Positions 48,469 to 60,156 of a stretch of DNA of 64,000 bases are shown here, one piece after another (position 1 is the stretch's first letter; every line of letters starts with the position of its first letter). The notes below the pieces were generated by a model. The model ran no database searches, had not been told where the DNA came from, and was given only the letters and a program-made list of their open reading frames with translations. The stretch is from Posidonia oceanica (Eukaryota > Streptophyta > Magnoliopsida > Alismatales > Posidoniaceae). Made by a program: the position numbers and the translations under genes. The stretch lies in the NCBI GenBank assembly GCA_037176725.1, contig JAZBRS010000050.1:10000001-10064000 (forward strand). The letters are read 5' to 3'.

Positions 48469-49348
48469 CACATACTTTTTGACATGATGCTTGATGTTTA
48501 CATGCTATGATTGGATGTTTTCTTCCCTTTTTGCAAATTAAGCCTAGGGATAATTAGAAATATAATTATTTTCCCCCATAGTTTAATAAAAAGAACAAAA
48601 AAAAAAAACAAACAAACAAAAAAAAAAATAAAGAAGAGGAAAATGAAAGGACAAATAAGAATGTACCCTAGGCAAAACTAGAGCTATATGTTCACATTCA
48701 TCCCCTTGGTTAATAAAAAATCGAGTAAAAGACATCAAGCATACTTGCATACATGATCATACTAGGGGCATGCATATTTTCTCCTCTGTGTCCACCCATC
48801 AGTCTACGAAGGGTAGTCTTGGTATTTTGTTCCATGACTATTAGCATGGGACGAGTTGCCGATCTGTCTTCCCTTGTCCGGGGTCGTGTCGGTGTTAATA
48901 TGAGCTCGCTGCTATAGTAGGAGTCGAAGCTCCCAATGCACCACTCGTTCTCTGCTTGAGCCTTAGCCAGGATTTAGAACGAGCACCTGCTTTCTACCCT
49001 TGTGTCGGATACCTATATACCCCTGTGGGAACCCGGAGTAGAACATCTACTAGGACACACTTAGATTGGTGAGAGAGAGCATATTAGAAAGCATTCGTAT
49101 GCATCATGCCACCCTAATAACATTTGCATTTGTTTCGTCGAGATCTGACATTCGTTTCTGTGTATTGTTACAGGTTAAAGAGTGAGCTCCTTGGTCAGAG
49201 TTCAAGTCGTTCCTTCTCTGATACCCCATTAGCGACATTTTCTCAACCAACTTTCCTTGGATTATTCGTCGTTTTCGACGATAGCTCCTCGTAGGTCTCA
49301 TCTTGTTGGTTTTCGCCGTAGCCTATCCTCACTCGCTCACGGTCAGCC
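48469..49348 (+). other. Remainder of the family A leader
   Basis: Non-coding leader after the solo LTR. An A-rich tract lies at 48595-48635. A strong splice acceptor (TTCTGTGTATTGTTACAG) ends at 49173, 176 bases before the gag ATG. No protein is recognised. Confidence 0.65.
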
Positions 49349-52189
49349 ATGGCCCAACGTGTTAGCGAGCCTTCACTTTCGGTTGCTTTGGAGGATGTCC
49401 CGAGGTCAGCCCCTTACACCTTTGCTGTCACTTCTACCGTTCCATCCTTTCATTCTTTCCAGTCTCAGGCACCTGGGAGTTTCACTCCGCTCATCTTGGG
49501 GCGTCGGCAGACTTTTGCTAGTACGGGGTCTGTCACTGAGTCTGTTTCAGTGACCGCCACCTATGCTTCCGATTTCCAGTTCACTGCTACCCTTACTCAA
49601 GGCGTCGATACTTTTGGCACCCACTCTGCTGAGTCCTCTTCTGTTGTAGGATCCTTCCCCTTTGAACAGTCTATGTCCCAGCCACTTTTGACATCTGATC
49701 CCTCACCGGTCCTGCACTTCAGTCTTCCCATTGACAGGACCCCTGATGAACAGTATCAGAGCATGATGGAGATGGCCCAGACACTGCAGCGTATGGCTCT
49801 GTCTATTCGCCCACCCGTATTTCCAGTTACTCCTCAGATCCAGCAACCTTTCTCTGTGTTCCAGGCACACCTTACTGCACCTCCGGCGATGGAGGCGACA
49901 TCCGTGCCTTTAGCACAAACTCCATTTAGTGCACAGTATCCACCTCTGGTATCTGGTGGCCAGCTCCTTGGGTTGGCAGGAGCACAGCATGCACAGACTC
50001 TGCTGCCTGACGCCATACCATTGCAGCAGCTGTTGCTCCCACATTCTGCACCTTACACAGTACAATCTTCTGCATATCCCTTTTTTGTGCCTCCACAGGT
50101 CCTGCCTCCATCAGGCATACCATTTCCTTCAGCACCATCACACGGGTACACTGACCATTGCGCCATGGCACTAGGCGGCACAATGGTAGATCCAAAGGAT
50201 CCCTTAAGGATGGCCTATTCAGTGTACGTGGCTCCTGCCCAACCTGCACATTTCCCATCGGTAGCGCACTTAGATACACTCCTTGCTAGAGTGGGAGATC
50301 TAGAGAGAGCACAAGGATCATCGCAGGGCGGAGACCGCCGACCTTACCAGTTTCAGGACCTCTGTTATTTCCCAAAGGTAGTACTCCCCGTGAATTTCCA
50401 TGTCCCGGAATTCGAGAAGTATAACGATAAGGGTTGCTCAATCTCACATCTCCGGGCATACTGCGGAGACCTTGCTCAGCTTCAGGCTGACGATAGGCTC
50501 TTGATCCACCTATTCCAGAAGAGTCTGATTGGCCCCGCGCTCTAGTGGTTCACTTCCCTTGACATGGCCATGATCCGGACTTGGAACGACCTCAGTCAAG
50601 CATTCCTGGAGCAGTACTCCTTCAACCTCGACTTGATCCCAAAGCACGAGGATCTTGTCTCCACTAGGCAGAGATCCCATGAGCCATTTGGAGAGTATGT
50701 TGGCCGTTGGCGCACCCTCGCCTCACAAGTTCGAGATAGGCCCTCCAACGAGAAGTCTATTGAGATTATCATTCGAGGTGCGCAACCAGATGTAGAGGCT
50801 TGTTGAGCATCCAGCCTATCACCACTTTCTCATCTTTGATTCGGGCAGGCGCCCGTGTGGAAGGCTCACTCCGTAGCGGTAGCTTTCCCGCATTATCTAC
50901 ATTTGCCAAATCCAACAGTGGCAGCAGTAGCAACAACAGTGGCAACAACAACCCCAGGAGGAGAGATCCTTCGAAGCCCTCTGTTGCATATGTTCAGTCC
51001 CATGCCATGCCAATCAACATGGTGGCTCAGCTTGGTCCGAGTCAAGTGATATATGCTCCAACACCTAGGACACCCACGCCACACATCACTCCCACTGCCC
51101 AACCAGTATATCCTACTCCACCGGTCCGGTAGGGACGCTCGGGGTAGGGACGGCCTCAACGCCCTCAGCGCAACTATACTCCATTGGTTGAACCTTTGAG
51201 CGCTGCCTTTCCCAAGGTCGCGTCACTCCTAAGGCTTCCAGAGGTTCGCCCACCGCCGAGTCCTCTTCCGCGTTGGTATAACACGAGCCTCTATTGCAAC
51301 TTCCATCAAGCCGCGGGGCACTCGTCTGATAGTTGTTTTACATTACGGAATGCAATCTAGGATTTGATTGACCGCCGGGTCATCATTATTGACACTCAGG
51401 AGGTAGCCTCCACTCCTGTGCCACCACCTGCACCTGGTCCTACACCTCAGCACCCCAACATAGTCAACCAGCCCTTGCCTCCACACTCGAGCTCGGGAGG
51501 CACCGAGCCCTCAGGAGTTCATTGTGTTTTTCCTTCTGAGCCTGCCACACCCATAGTGGACCCCTCTTCTTTGATTCATCACATCTCTCAGCCTTTTCCT
51601 GTGCACTTGTATCAGTCGGCTCTCGCCAGTTCCGAGTCGGCAATTCATATGATACAGTTAACCGCAGAGTCGGAGCGCACCACTGCGCCATTTGCCACAT
51701 CATCCCAAGACCAGTCTCCTATCCGTCTGTCGGCTCGACCTCAGTTAGGGCCTTCTCCCTCAGCTCGGTATCCATCCCAGTCAGTTTCCTCTCTTGCCAG
51801 TCTACCTGTAGCCCCATTGGAGCTAGCAACTCACACCCCACTGGTCGTCAGCCTGACCAGAGACACCCACCATGTTTCATATGATTATGCCACACAAGTG
51901 TGCGCAGAAATTATGCAGTCGAGGAGGGTATACCAGCCAGCAGCTTTGACATCCAGACCTGGTTACCCAGAGCCAACTCCTTCCCCTCTTGTGGAACAGC
52001 TTGCTAGTACTTTCACAGTAGATAGCCTAGCTCAGCCCTCCACCTCATCTCCTATTGTTTCGAGGAAGGATCAACCTTCTGCCGATATCACCGCACAGTT
52101 GAAGAAGATGAAGGCGGACATTTCCATTTGGGATCTCATCTACACATCCTCAGAGCATAGGGAGGCCTTTCTTCGAGTTTTCTAGGCTG
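49349..52189 (+). pseudogene. gag: Gag remnant of plus-strand family A element
   Basis: Starts MAQRVSEPSLS at 49349 and stays open to 50545 (398 residues). The conserved capsid words FHVPEFEKYNDKGCSISHLR and WNDLSQAFLEQYSFNLDLIP match the minus copy. A TAG at 50543, a frame change near 50800 and a TAG at 51130 interrupt it. The knuckle-like Y-C-N-F-H-Q-A-A-G-H-S-S-D-S-C lies near 51290-51340, followed by a TAG at 51358. A long Pro/Ser/Thr-rich linker (51364-52185) leads to the protease. The TAG at 52183-52185 and the solo LTR at 52195 separate it from pol. Non-functional. Confidence 0.88.
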
Positions 52190-52194
52190 CCCAC

Positions 52195-55100
52195 TGTAGT
52201 AATCCCGGTGTCCAGATCGTCCATGCACATTGCCAGAAGCTCGCGTGCATGGATCAGAATCAGGCTCACTATAAGCGGCTATGTTCGAGAAGGAAGGCTC
52301 AACTCGAAAACATTTAAAACAGAGGAGAAAAGATAAGAAAAGAAGAGGATAAGATAATTCAGAGTCGCCACCGTGTCTATTATCGGGAGACAAGGAAAAT
52401 CGGGGGAATGCGCGAGTTAACATGCAAAACCAAGCAAAGGATGCAATGCAAAGCAATGCAAGGGAAAACAAATGCAAATGAATGCAAATGAGATGACTCA
52501 TGCCTAGGATAAGGGCAATATGGTCATTATGGGCCAAAAGACTGGGCAAGGACTCCTGTTACGTGCGGGGAAGGTGTTAGGCACCCCCGACACGCCCGAG
52601 AATCGGTTTTTCTAGGCTTACGCTCGCATACGCAGGGAAATGCAGGTTTGAATGCCTAAATGCCAATGAATGCCTGAATGAATGCTCATAGGTGTGCTCT
52701 AAGTGATGGAATGCAATGTAGAGAAGTAAACGTGCAGTCTAAGTGCTCAGCAACGCTGTCCGTGTTCCGAACCGGTCGAAACCTGGCTCGTGAGAACTCC
52801 AGGCAGTAAGCATCACTACCCTATATGCAAATGCAAGTGAAAAAGCAAAACAGCGATAAAACCAAGCGATGCAGGCGACATGCAAGAGAAAATAGCATAA
52901 AACATGCGAAACAATGCGAGAAACGGGAGCGACACGTGAAACGATGCAAGAAAACGAGATTGGCACGCAAAACGGTGCAAAAGACAGAGCGACACGTAAA
53001 ACGATGCGAAGAAGCAAAGCCAGCACGCAAAACGGTGCAAGAAATAAGAGCGACATGCAAAACGGTGCCAAAAGCAAAGCAGACACGCAAAACGGTGCCA
53101 AAGACAAAGCAGGCACACAAAATGGTGCCAAAGACAGAGCGGGCACGCAAAACGGTGCCAAAAGCAAAACGGACAGGCAAAATGATGCCAAAAGCGAAGC
53201 GGGCATGCAAAATGGTGCCAAAAGCGAAGCGGGCACGCAAAATGGTGCCAAAAGCAAAGCGGGCACGCAAAACGATGCTAAAGACAGAGCGGGCACGCAA
53301 AACGGTGCCAAAAGCAAAGCGAGCACGCAAAACAGTGCCAAAGACAAAGCGGGCATGCAAAACGGTGCCAAAGCAGGCGAAATAAAACATCGATGAAGCC
53401 ATGCAGATGCAGATGCAGATGCAGATGCAAAGAGAAAGAGCGAGAGAAGCAAAAGGGAGGTAAACAGTGTGTGTGTGAGAACAGACACCGTTTAAGGACC
53501 GTGCAGAGTAGGTGTGAAGACCTACAAAGGGGAAGAGAAGCAAGTGGAGGGATTACCATTGTTTTGTGACTGTTTCCCACCAAAGTGTCCCACGATATGT
53601 CTCGCACGCTGCCAAGAGCTCGCGATGTGATCGGATCGTGGAAAAGGGGGAAGAAAGTCGTAATTGGTAGTGAATCCAGGGGAAACGCAACACAAGACAC
53701 TGAGAGTACACAAAAAGAGGAGACAGAGTTGATAGATAAGAAGAGGGAGACCTAATCTACATGCTCGAGAAATCAGAAAGCAAAAACAATGCTTGCAATG
53801 CAAATGGTGTGCAAATGAATGCTGTGTAAGGGTTCAGAAGAACTTACCTTGGAAATTTGAAGCCTGATCTGAGAAATGCTTGGTCCATGCTGAAGAGCGC
53901 TCCACCGTGGTCGTCCAGGTAGCTTAGTTGAGAAGATCCAACGGCCAGATCAAAAGATATCCCAGCTTCAAGGCAGAGGGGCCAGAATAGGGGAGAAGAA
54001 TGGATCTAGGTGTACAGGAGGTCCTAGGGATGTGCAAAACAGGTCTTCCCATGTAAATGGGAGCTAAGAATGCTTAAGTGTGTGCAAGAATGCCAAATGC
54101 AAAGATGCATGAATGCAATGCATGCAGGAATGCAAGAAAAGGACCTAAGAATGACTTTTCAGAAAACCTGGGAGCTTATGTGCAAGTTTGGAAAAAGTGG
54201 GACCTAAATGCAAAGATTTTGAAAAGTTAAGGGCTTATATGCAAGATTTTTGAAAGTTGGAGGGTCTGAGTGCAATTTTGCAAAATGCAGGGTTTAAAAT
54301 GCAATTTTATAAGGTAAACATGCATTAGGATAAGTTTTGAAATCATGTGGAGGATTAACATGCAATTTTGAAACATGTAGGGGTTGAAATGCAATTTTGT
54401 AAGCAACAAAGTGGGATTTCAGATGGTCTGTGAATGCAAACAGAGGACCTATGTGCAATTTTTAAATATACAGGGTCTAAAATGCAATTTTATAAGCAAA
54501 AATATGCATTTAAATGAGTTTTATAAACATGCAGAGGACCTATGTGTAATTTTGAAACATGTAGGGTCTAAAATGCAATTTTATAAGCAAAAGTTATAAA
54601 AAAATAGATGCTGTGCATTATGTGAAGGACCTATATGCAAAAATTAAAATGCATGAGGGAAATAATGCAATGCAGTAAGAAAAGTTGAAAAATAAATGCA
54701 TAATCAACAGATCAGAGGACTAAAATGCAAATGAAGAAAATGACAGTATTAGAAATGCAATTTACTAAGGTAAACTTAAAGCATTAAATCAGATTATTGA
54801 TTAAAGGACTAACATGCAATAATAGAAAGCTGCAGGGCCTGAACTAAAATAAACTTAAAAGGAAAACACAGTAGAAGGACTAGCATGCAATTAGACAGTT
54901 TTTCAAGTTTTTCATACAATTTAATAAGATTTAAATTCAGAATTAAATGAATCTTAAACGAAGGCAGGACCAGAATGTAATAAAACAAAAACGCAAGGTA
55001 AAAATGCAATTAATGGCAAAATAGCATGGTAAAGAAAAATAACTGTACAGTAAAAACACAGCGAAGTGGCCACTGTAGCAGGACGCTACCAGTGGCCGGA

Positions 55101-58100
55101 GAGAGCAGAGGAGGGGTGCTGGGGAGGCGTAGTCCGGCGGGCGAGCTTCACCGGAGCTTGACGGACCTCGGAGCAATGTCGGGGAGCCGTGACAGAGCCT
55201 GGAGAGGACCGGAGATGACGACGGAGCACTGCAGTCCAGAGGAAGACCGTCCGGACGATCGGCGCGACAGGAGGGCATTCTGAAGCCACCGGAGTGTTGC
55301 TGCTGGCCGTGCGGACCTCGGGGAATCGACGGAGCGGCGTTCTACTCACTGGTGCGGCGGTTCTGATCCGGGGCTCGCCGGAGAAGAGAGGCTGGCGGTG
55401 GCGTTGACCCGGCGAGGGAGAGGGCAGAATCCTATTCTAACAGGCCAGGAAGCACGCAGAGGAAGAAACTAAACTACTGGGAAGAGATGGCACCTGTTCT
55501 GTCGTCCGAAGCGCTCCCCCGACGCGAGCTATTTCAGTGGTTGCCGGTGAAGTTGGACCGGGTGCTGTGGACGGCGGCGGCGGCTCGCGGGCGTTGGGAT
55601 CCGCTCCTGGAGGTCCTCCGATGCTTCCTGAAGGAGTGGAATGGAGCTTCGAAGACCGGCGTGAGAAATGGGTTCAGTGGGTGCCCTGCAGGTCGCCGGA
55701 GGTGGGGAAGGGTGTCTACTGCTCTCTGGCTCAATTGGAGGGTGGCGGTGACTTGCTGGGGGTCTGGTGATGGATTCTAGATGCTCAGGTTAGGCCGTGG
55801 TTTGCTGGAGAAGGAGATTGCAGCTGGTGGATTTTCGGACAGAAAATGGGTGTATGTGTTTGTGGTGGAGGGTTTTGTTTGTGAAGAGCTGTCGGGCTGA
55901 TGGCTTAGGGGTTCTGGAAGGTGGTGTTTTGGTGAGCTTCGAGGCGAAATTTGGAAGGATTCTACGGACTGTGGGGACGGGAATTTTGGGGAAGAAGGTG
56001 TTGGGTTCTGCTGAAGATTAGGTGGAATTGCGAGGTGATTTCAGGGCGATGTTGGCTACTGGATGGGTGGCTGAGAAGTTGGTTTTCTGGGTGAGATTGG
56101 GGGGTGAATTGTGAGTGGTTTGAGGGCTGTTGGATGCTCTGGTTTCGGTGGAATGGAAGAGGAAGAAGGGGCTTGGATTTGCAGTGGAAGGAGGAAGGGA
56201 TTTGTGTGCTTCTACTCTCTCTAGTGTTCTCTCTCTCTTGGACGACAAAAGGCAGATGAGGAGGAGAAGAGCTGAGGTTTTATCAGCTACTGAAGGAGTG
56301 GAAGCGCGCTGGGGATTCAAATCGTCCACCGGCGGGAGCAGCAGCTGGCAACGAGGACAACTGGAGGCAACGCGCATTGAATGCCCCCCGGGGATCCTAC
56401 TGAGAGCTGAGAGAGGAAGGAGGTGAGCTGGATTGATGGTGATTGGGAGGGAGAAGAGAAATTGAATTTTGAAGAGGATGGAGGGAGTTGCTGGCGCGGG
56501 AAGGGACAAGAACTTGAGGAAGAAGAAGAAGAAGGAGGGAGGAAGGAGGAGGCTGTGCGGGCCGGGCCGTGCGAGGGAAAGAAATAAAAGAAAGAAAGAA
56601 AAGAAAGAAGGAAGGAGGGAGGGGTGGAGGGGAGCATGGGCCGGACCGGGCCCAGGAAGAAAAGGAAAGGAAAATAGAAAGAAAGGAAGAAAGGAAGAAA
56701 GAGAAAGAAGAAGGGAAAGAAGAAGGAAAAGAAAATAAAAATAAATAGAAGTAAAATAAAAATAGAAAAGGTTCTTGGAACAGTTGTGTTTGAGTTAGGA
56801 TTTCAAGTTGGGTTCTTTTAGTGATTGTTTTTTATTAGTTAATTAGAATTAAAGAGTTTTAGTTTTGATTAGGGTTTTTAGGGTTTTCTTTTCTTTAAAT
56901 TATTTTTGATTTTGTTTAAATGTTTGTTAAGTCTTTTAAGTTGTTTTTTTAATTATGTTTTTCTTGTTAAGTACTTGGGATGTTAATTAGGATTTTTTAA
57001 AGTTTGTTTTTAAATTAATTAGGGTGAGTTTTAGATTTTTTATTTTAGTCTTTTTCTTAAGTCTTCTTTGATTTGTTTTTTGATTTTTGTTTGTTAAGTT
57101 CTTTTAATATTTTTTAGTTAAGTTTTCTTGTTAAGTTTTTAATTAAGTGTTTTTAGATTTTTGATTGTTTGTTTTTTCCTTTTTAATTAGGTTTTCCAAT
57201 TGTGTCTTTTTAGGATTGTTAAGTTAAGTCTTTACTTAATTACTTGCCTTAGCATTTTTAATTGTTTCTTTTCCTTTAAGGATATGTTTTTTGATTATTT
57301 TTACTATGGTTCTTACTTTGGTTTATTTTGATTACATTTTGGTTTTTTCCTTGATTTTACAGCATTTTCTTTTTGTTTGTTTTGCATCTTTTAAGTTGCA
57401 TTCTTAGTTTTCTATTTTAGCTAGATTTAGTTAGGTTTTGGTTTCTAATTGTTTGTTTAATGTTTTTAATTATTTCTTTTAGGGTTTTGGTTTGTTTTAC
57501 TTTTGTTTCAGAGTTTTAGAGGTTTTTAAGGATTTTTTAGGGATTTAGTGGAAGAGAGGAAAAGAAAAGAAAAAGGAAGAAGGAAAAGGAGAAATGAGGG
57601 AATAAAGAGGAAAAGGAAGAGTTGAAAGAAAATAATTTTTTTTTTGAAAGTCAAAGAAAATGTTAAAAATAAGATAAAAATACAAATAAGATTCAGAAGA
57701 GATAGATGCATAAGGGGGGCCCACAGCCAGGCAAGAAGAAGGGAGAGAAGGGGGTGAAAAGAAGGAGGTTAATCAGGAGAGAGAAAAGAATAATCCAAGA
57801 GAGAGAAAAGGATAATTTGGTGAAATGAAGGGGTTAGGGGTTTAGAAAAGAGGTGAAATTTGGGGAGTGTGTGGCCTAGCATCTCTAGTGTTAGACCTAG
57901 GATTTGGGTTTGGTTTTGAGAAAGTTTTGGAAGGGTTTTGAGGTGTAGAAAAAGGGTAGTTTTACCTAGGTTTTCTAGGGTTTTTGGGAGTGGTTTTGGT
58001 TTGAAACTTTGAGGGTTTTTGGGTAGGTTTGCTGAGTTGGGAATGGTGAGTTTTCCTATGTTTTTTGGGTGGATTTTGGGCTTGGGAAAGGGGTGTGATT

Positions 58101-58228
58101 CTAGGTTAAGTTTGGACTTGTTTTGAAGAGAATGATGAAAAGGAATGTGTAGGTTTTGACCTAGATTTGGATCCAGAAGTCACCAGAGGGTTCCAATTGA
58201 TTCAGCCTGTCAAAATGGGGTGTCAACA
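52195..58228 (-). mobile_element. 6.0-kb solo LTR, family B, inverted, between gag and protease
   Basis: On the minus strand it begins TGTTGACACCCCATTTTGAC at 58228 and ends CACCGGGATTACTACA at 52195. CCCAC flanks both sides (52190-52194 and 58229-58233), a perfect 5-bp target duplication. Removing it makes the element A frame continuous across the join. The same zones as in the plus-oriented copy appear in reverse order, but the tandem array is much shorter. At 6034 bp it is 279 bp shorter than the other copy. Confidence 0.93.
52890..53390. repeat. 30-bp tandem array in the inverted family B LTR
   Basis: About 16 units of 30 bp. On plus most read roughly GGCACGCAAAACGGTGCCAA followed by AGCAAAGCGG, the reverse complement of the unit type at 46399-47780. 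The 90-bp higher-order cycling is not evident. Copy number is about one third of the other LTR. The open frames over it are by-products of the period. Confidence 0.93.
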
Positions 58229-58233
58229 CCCAC

Positions 58234-59022
58234 GTCTCCCCGACCATTGAGCCTGCTGCCCTTGAGACCATGGTGGGCATGATTGCGGTTCCGCAAGTCA
58301 TCTCTTTTTCAAGTGATGAATTGCCTTCGACGGGGACAAATCATAACCAACCCCTGTTCATCACGGTGTAGTACCAGACTTTCTGTGTTCCCTTAACGCT
58401 GGTTGATAATGGAGCAGGCCTCAATGTCTGTCCCTTGCGCACAGCAAGCCGACTCGGATTCAAAGCCGAGGATATTACACCAGCTACAAAGGGAATGACC
58501 TCCTTTGATAACATGCACCATGATGCACTGGGGATCCTAAGCATTCCCCTCACCATAGGACCTATTGTTTTCGATGTAGAGTTCTACATAGTCGATCTTG
58601 GGCATTCTTTTAACCTATTGCTTGGGTGTCCTTGGCTCCACAAGCATCAAGTGCTCCTCTCGACTCTCTATCGCATGATCAAGTTCCGTTGGGGTGACGA
58701 TGTTGTCATCGTTTCGGTGGAAAACTTCGATAAGGAGAAAGTCGAGGCTGTCTCTTCCGTCTCTTTACAGACTGTCCAGTTCGACCCTAAACCCTCTGAT
58801 GTTCTTTATCGTGTCAACCGATTTGAATCGGTTAAGTTCATTCCAGTTCTCGAGCGAGCCAGCATGACCGCTTGTTCCAACCCTTCTTTGATGTTCGAGA
58901 ACTTATGTCGCTATTGGGGTTATGAGATAGGGACACCACTCGTGCGGTACAGCCAGGAGATCGCCGAGCCCGTTGCAGCAGTAGAGAGGAGAGACAATGA
59001 AGGACTTGGCTACGACTGGTAG
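58234..59022 (+). pseudogene. Aspartic protease region of family A pol
   Basis: Contains LVDNGAGLNVCPLRTASRLGF (Asp at 58405), the Tat-lineage form of the retropepsin active site with D-N-G in place of D-S/T-G, and the second conserved region HSFNLLLGCPWLHKH. It would cut the Gag-Pol polyprotein. A TAG at 58369-58371 lies just upstream of the active site. The frame stays open from 58372 to 59022, then stops and changes frame. Confidence 0.85.
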
Positions 59023-60156
59023 CCTCACAAGGATGGATTCGCGCGCTCAAAGAACCAAAAGCTGATCATTCCGCGGGATCTCACCAACTTCATCAGTGCA
59101 GGTACTCTCGATCCCAACCAGAGTCAGACATCAACATAGTCGGGACTGCACCAGACATCCCCACTGCCGACAGAGGAGTGGGTCTGCATCGAGGACTTCT
59201 ACTCAGACGAGGAGCACGAGACAGAGACAGATCGGATCGACAGGGAGGTCCAGGTGATTGAGCATGTGGCCCCAGGAGCGACTGGAGCCTACTACCTTGA
59301 TTTCGCTCCAGATGAGGATGAGGGAGCAGTTGTAGAGGCCCATTTGGACAGCCAACTTGGTGACTTGGAACTTTTGTTCCAAGAGCAGCTCACCGTATTG
59401 GCAGAGGAGGCCACAGAGCAGCATGCACTGAGGAAGGGAAAGGCGGTGCTCACGGAATGCAAGCTTGATTGTTCCAGCCAACAACAAGATCACCCAGCTA
59501 TCATGATCTTGGAGGAGTCGGAGGTTGCCTCCACTAGACCCGATGAGTTGATCACTTCGCAGTCGAGAGGCAGATCTAGATGGTATGTTCAACCCAAACC
59601 CCACATCAGGTGTGGTGGGGATGAAAAAAAACACCAATTTAGGTTTGGGTAGTGGCCCAAGCGGTAGCAGTCAGATTAGTCAGGAGGACAGCTGCCAGAT
59701 ACCTACATCACCTGTGTATATATCAGAAATTCAAAAAGATTAGAAAATTTAGAAAACCCCAAAAACACAGTAGAGGTAGTAGAAGTAAAGCGACCTGGTT
59801 TATCAGCAGGTCCAGAGACTACCGGGGCAGAGGTCACGCAGTGCCGATATAAGAACACTAGAGTCAGCGTGACCATCTTGAAGCGTCAAGGGCAGAGCGC
59901 TGAGCACATCCTCTCCTTCGATGTCACTGATTCGATATTCGAGAAGGAGATCCTCTCGAAGTTTATTGCATACGAAGAGGAGGATGATCAAGAGGAAGAT
60001 ATAGGCGTAGAAGGAGAAGCGACGCCTACATTCCAGCCCTATGACGATGACCCCAAAGGGCCGAACCTCCATGTTGAAGAGGAGACGGAGGTTATCAACA
60101 TCAGCACAGCTGAAGAGGTCAAGGAGGACCGCATCAGTGCCAGGTTAACACCCTAG
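59023..60156 (+). pseudogene. Linker between protease and RT of family A
   Basis: Acidic, poorly conserved spacer in three open pieces (59254-59652, 59652-59852, 59869-60156) with several stops. The last piece ends with a TAG at 60154-60156. No domain is recognised; Tat-lineage elements often have such a spacer before RT. Confidence 0.6.

Noticed and set aside
52739..53543. Open frames of 160-249 codons on both strands over the second 30-bp array
   Set aside because: Same cause: frames on both strands are open because the period is a multiple of three.
42151..58228. The two family B LTRs as the LTR pair of one element, or as an inverted-repeat transposon
   Set aside because: They point in opposite directions and each has its own different perfect 5-bp target duplication. 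The sequence between them is family A leader and gag.
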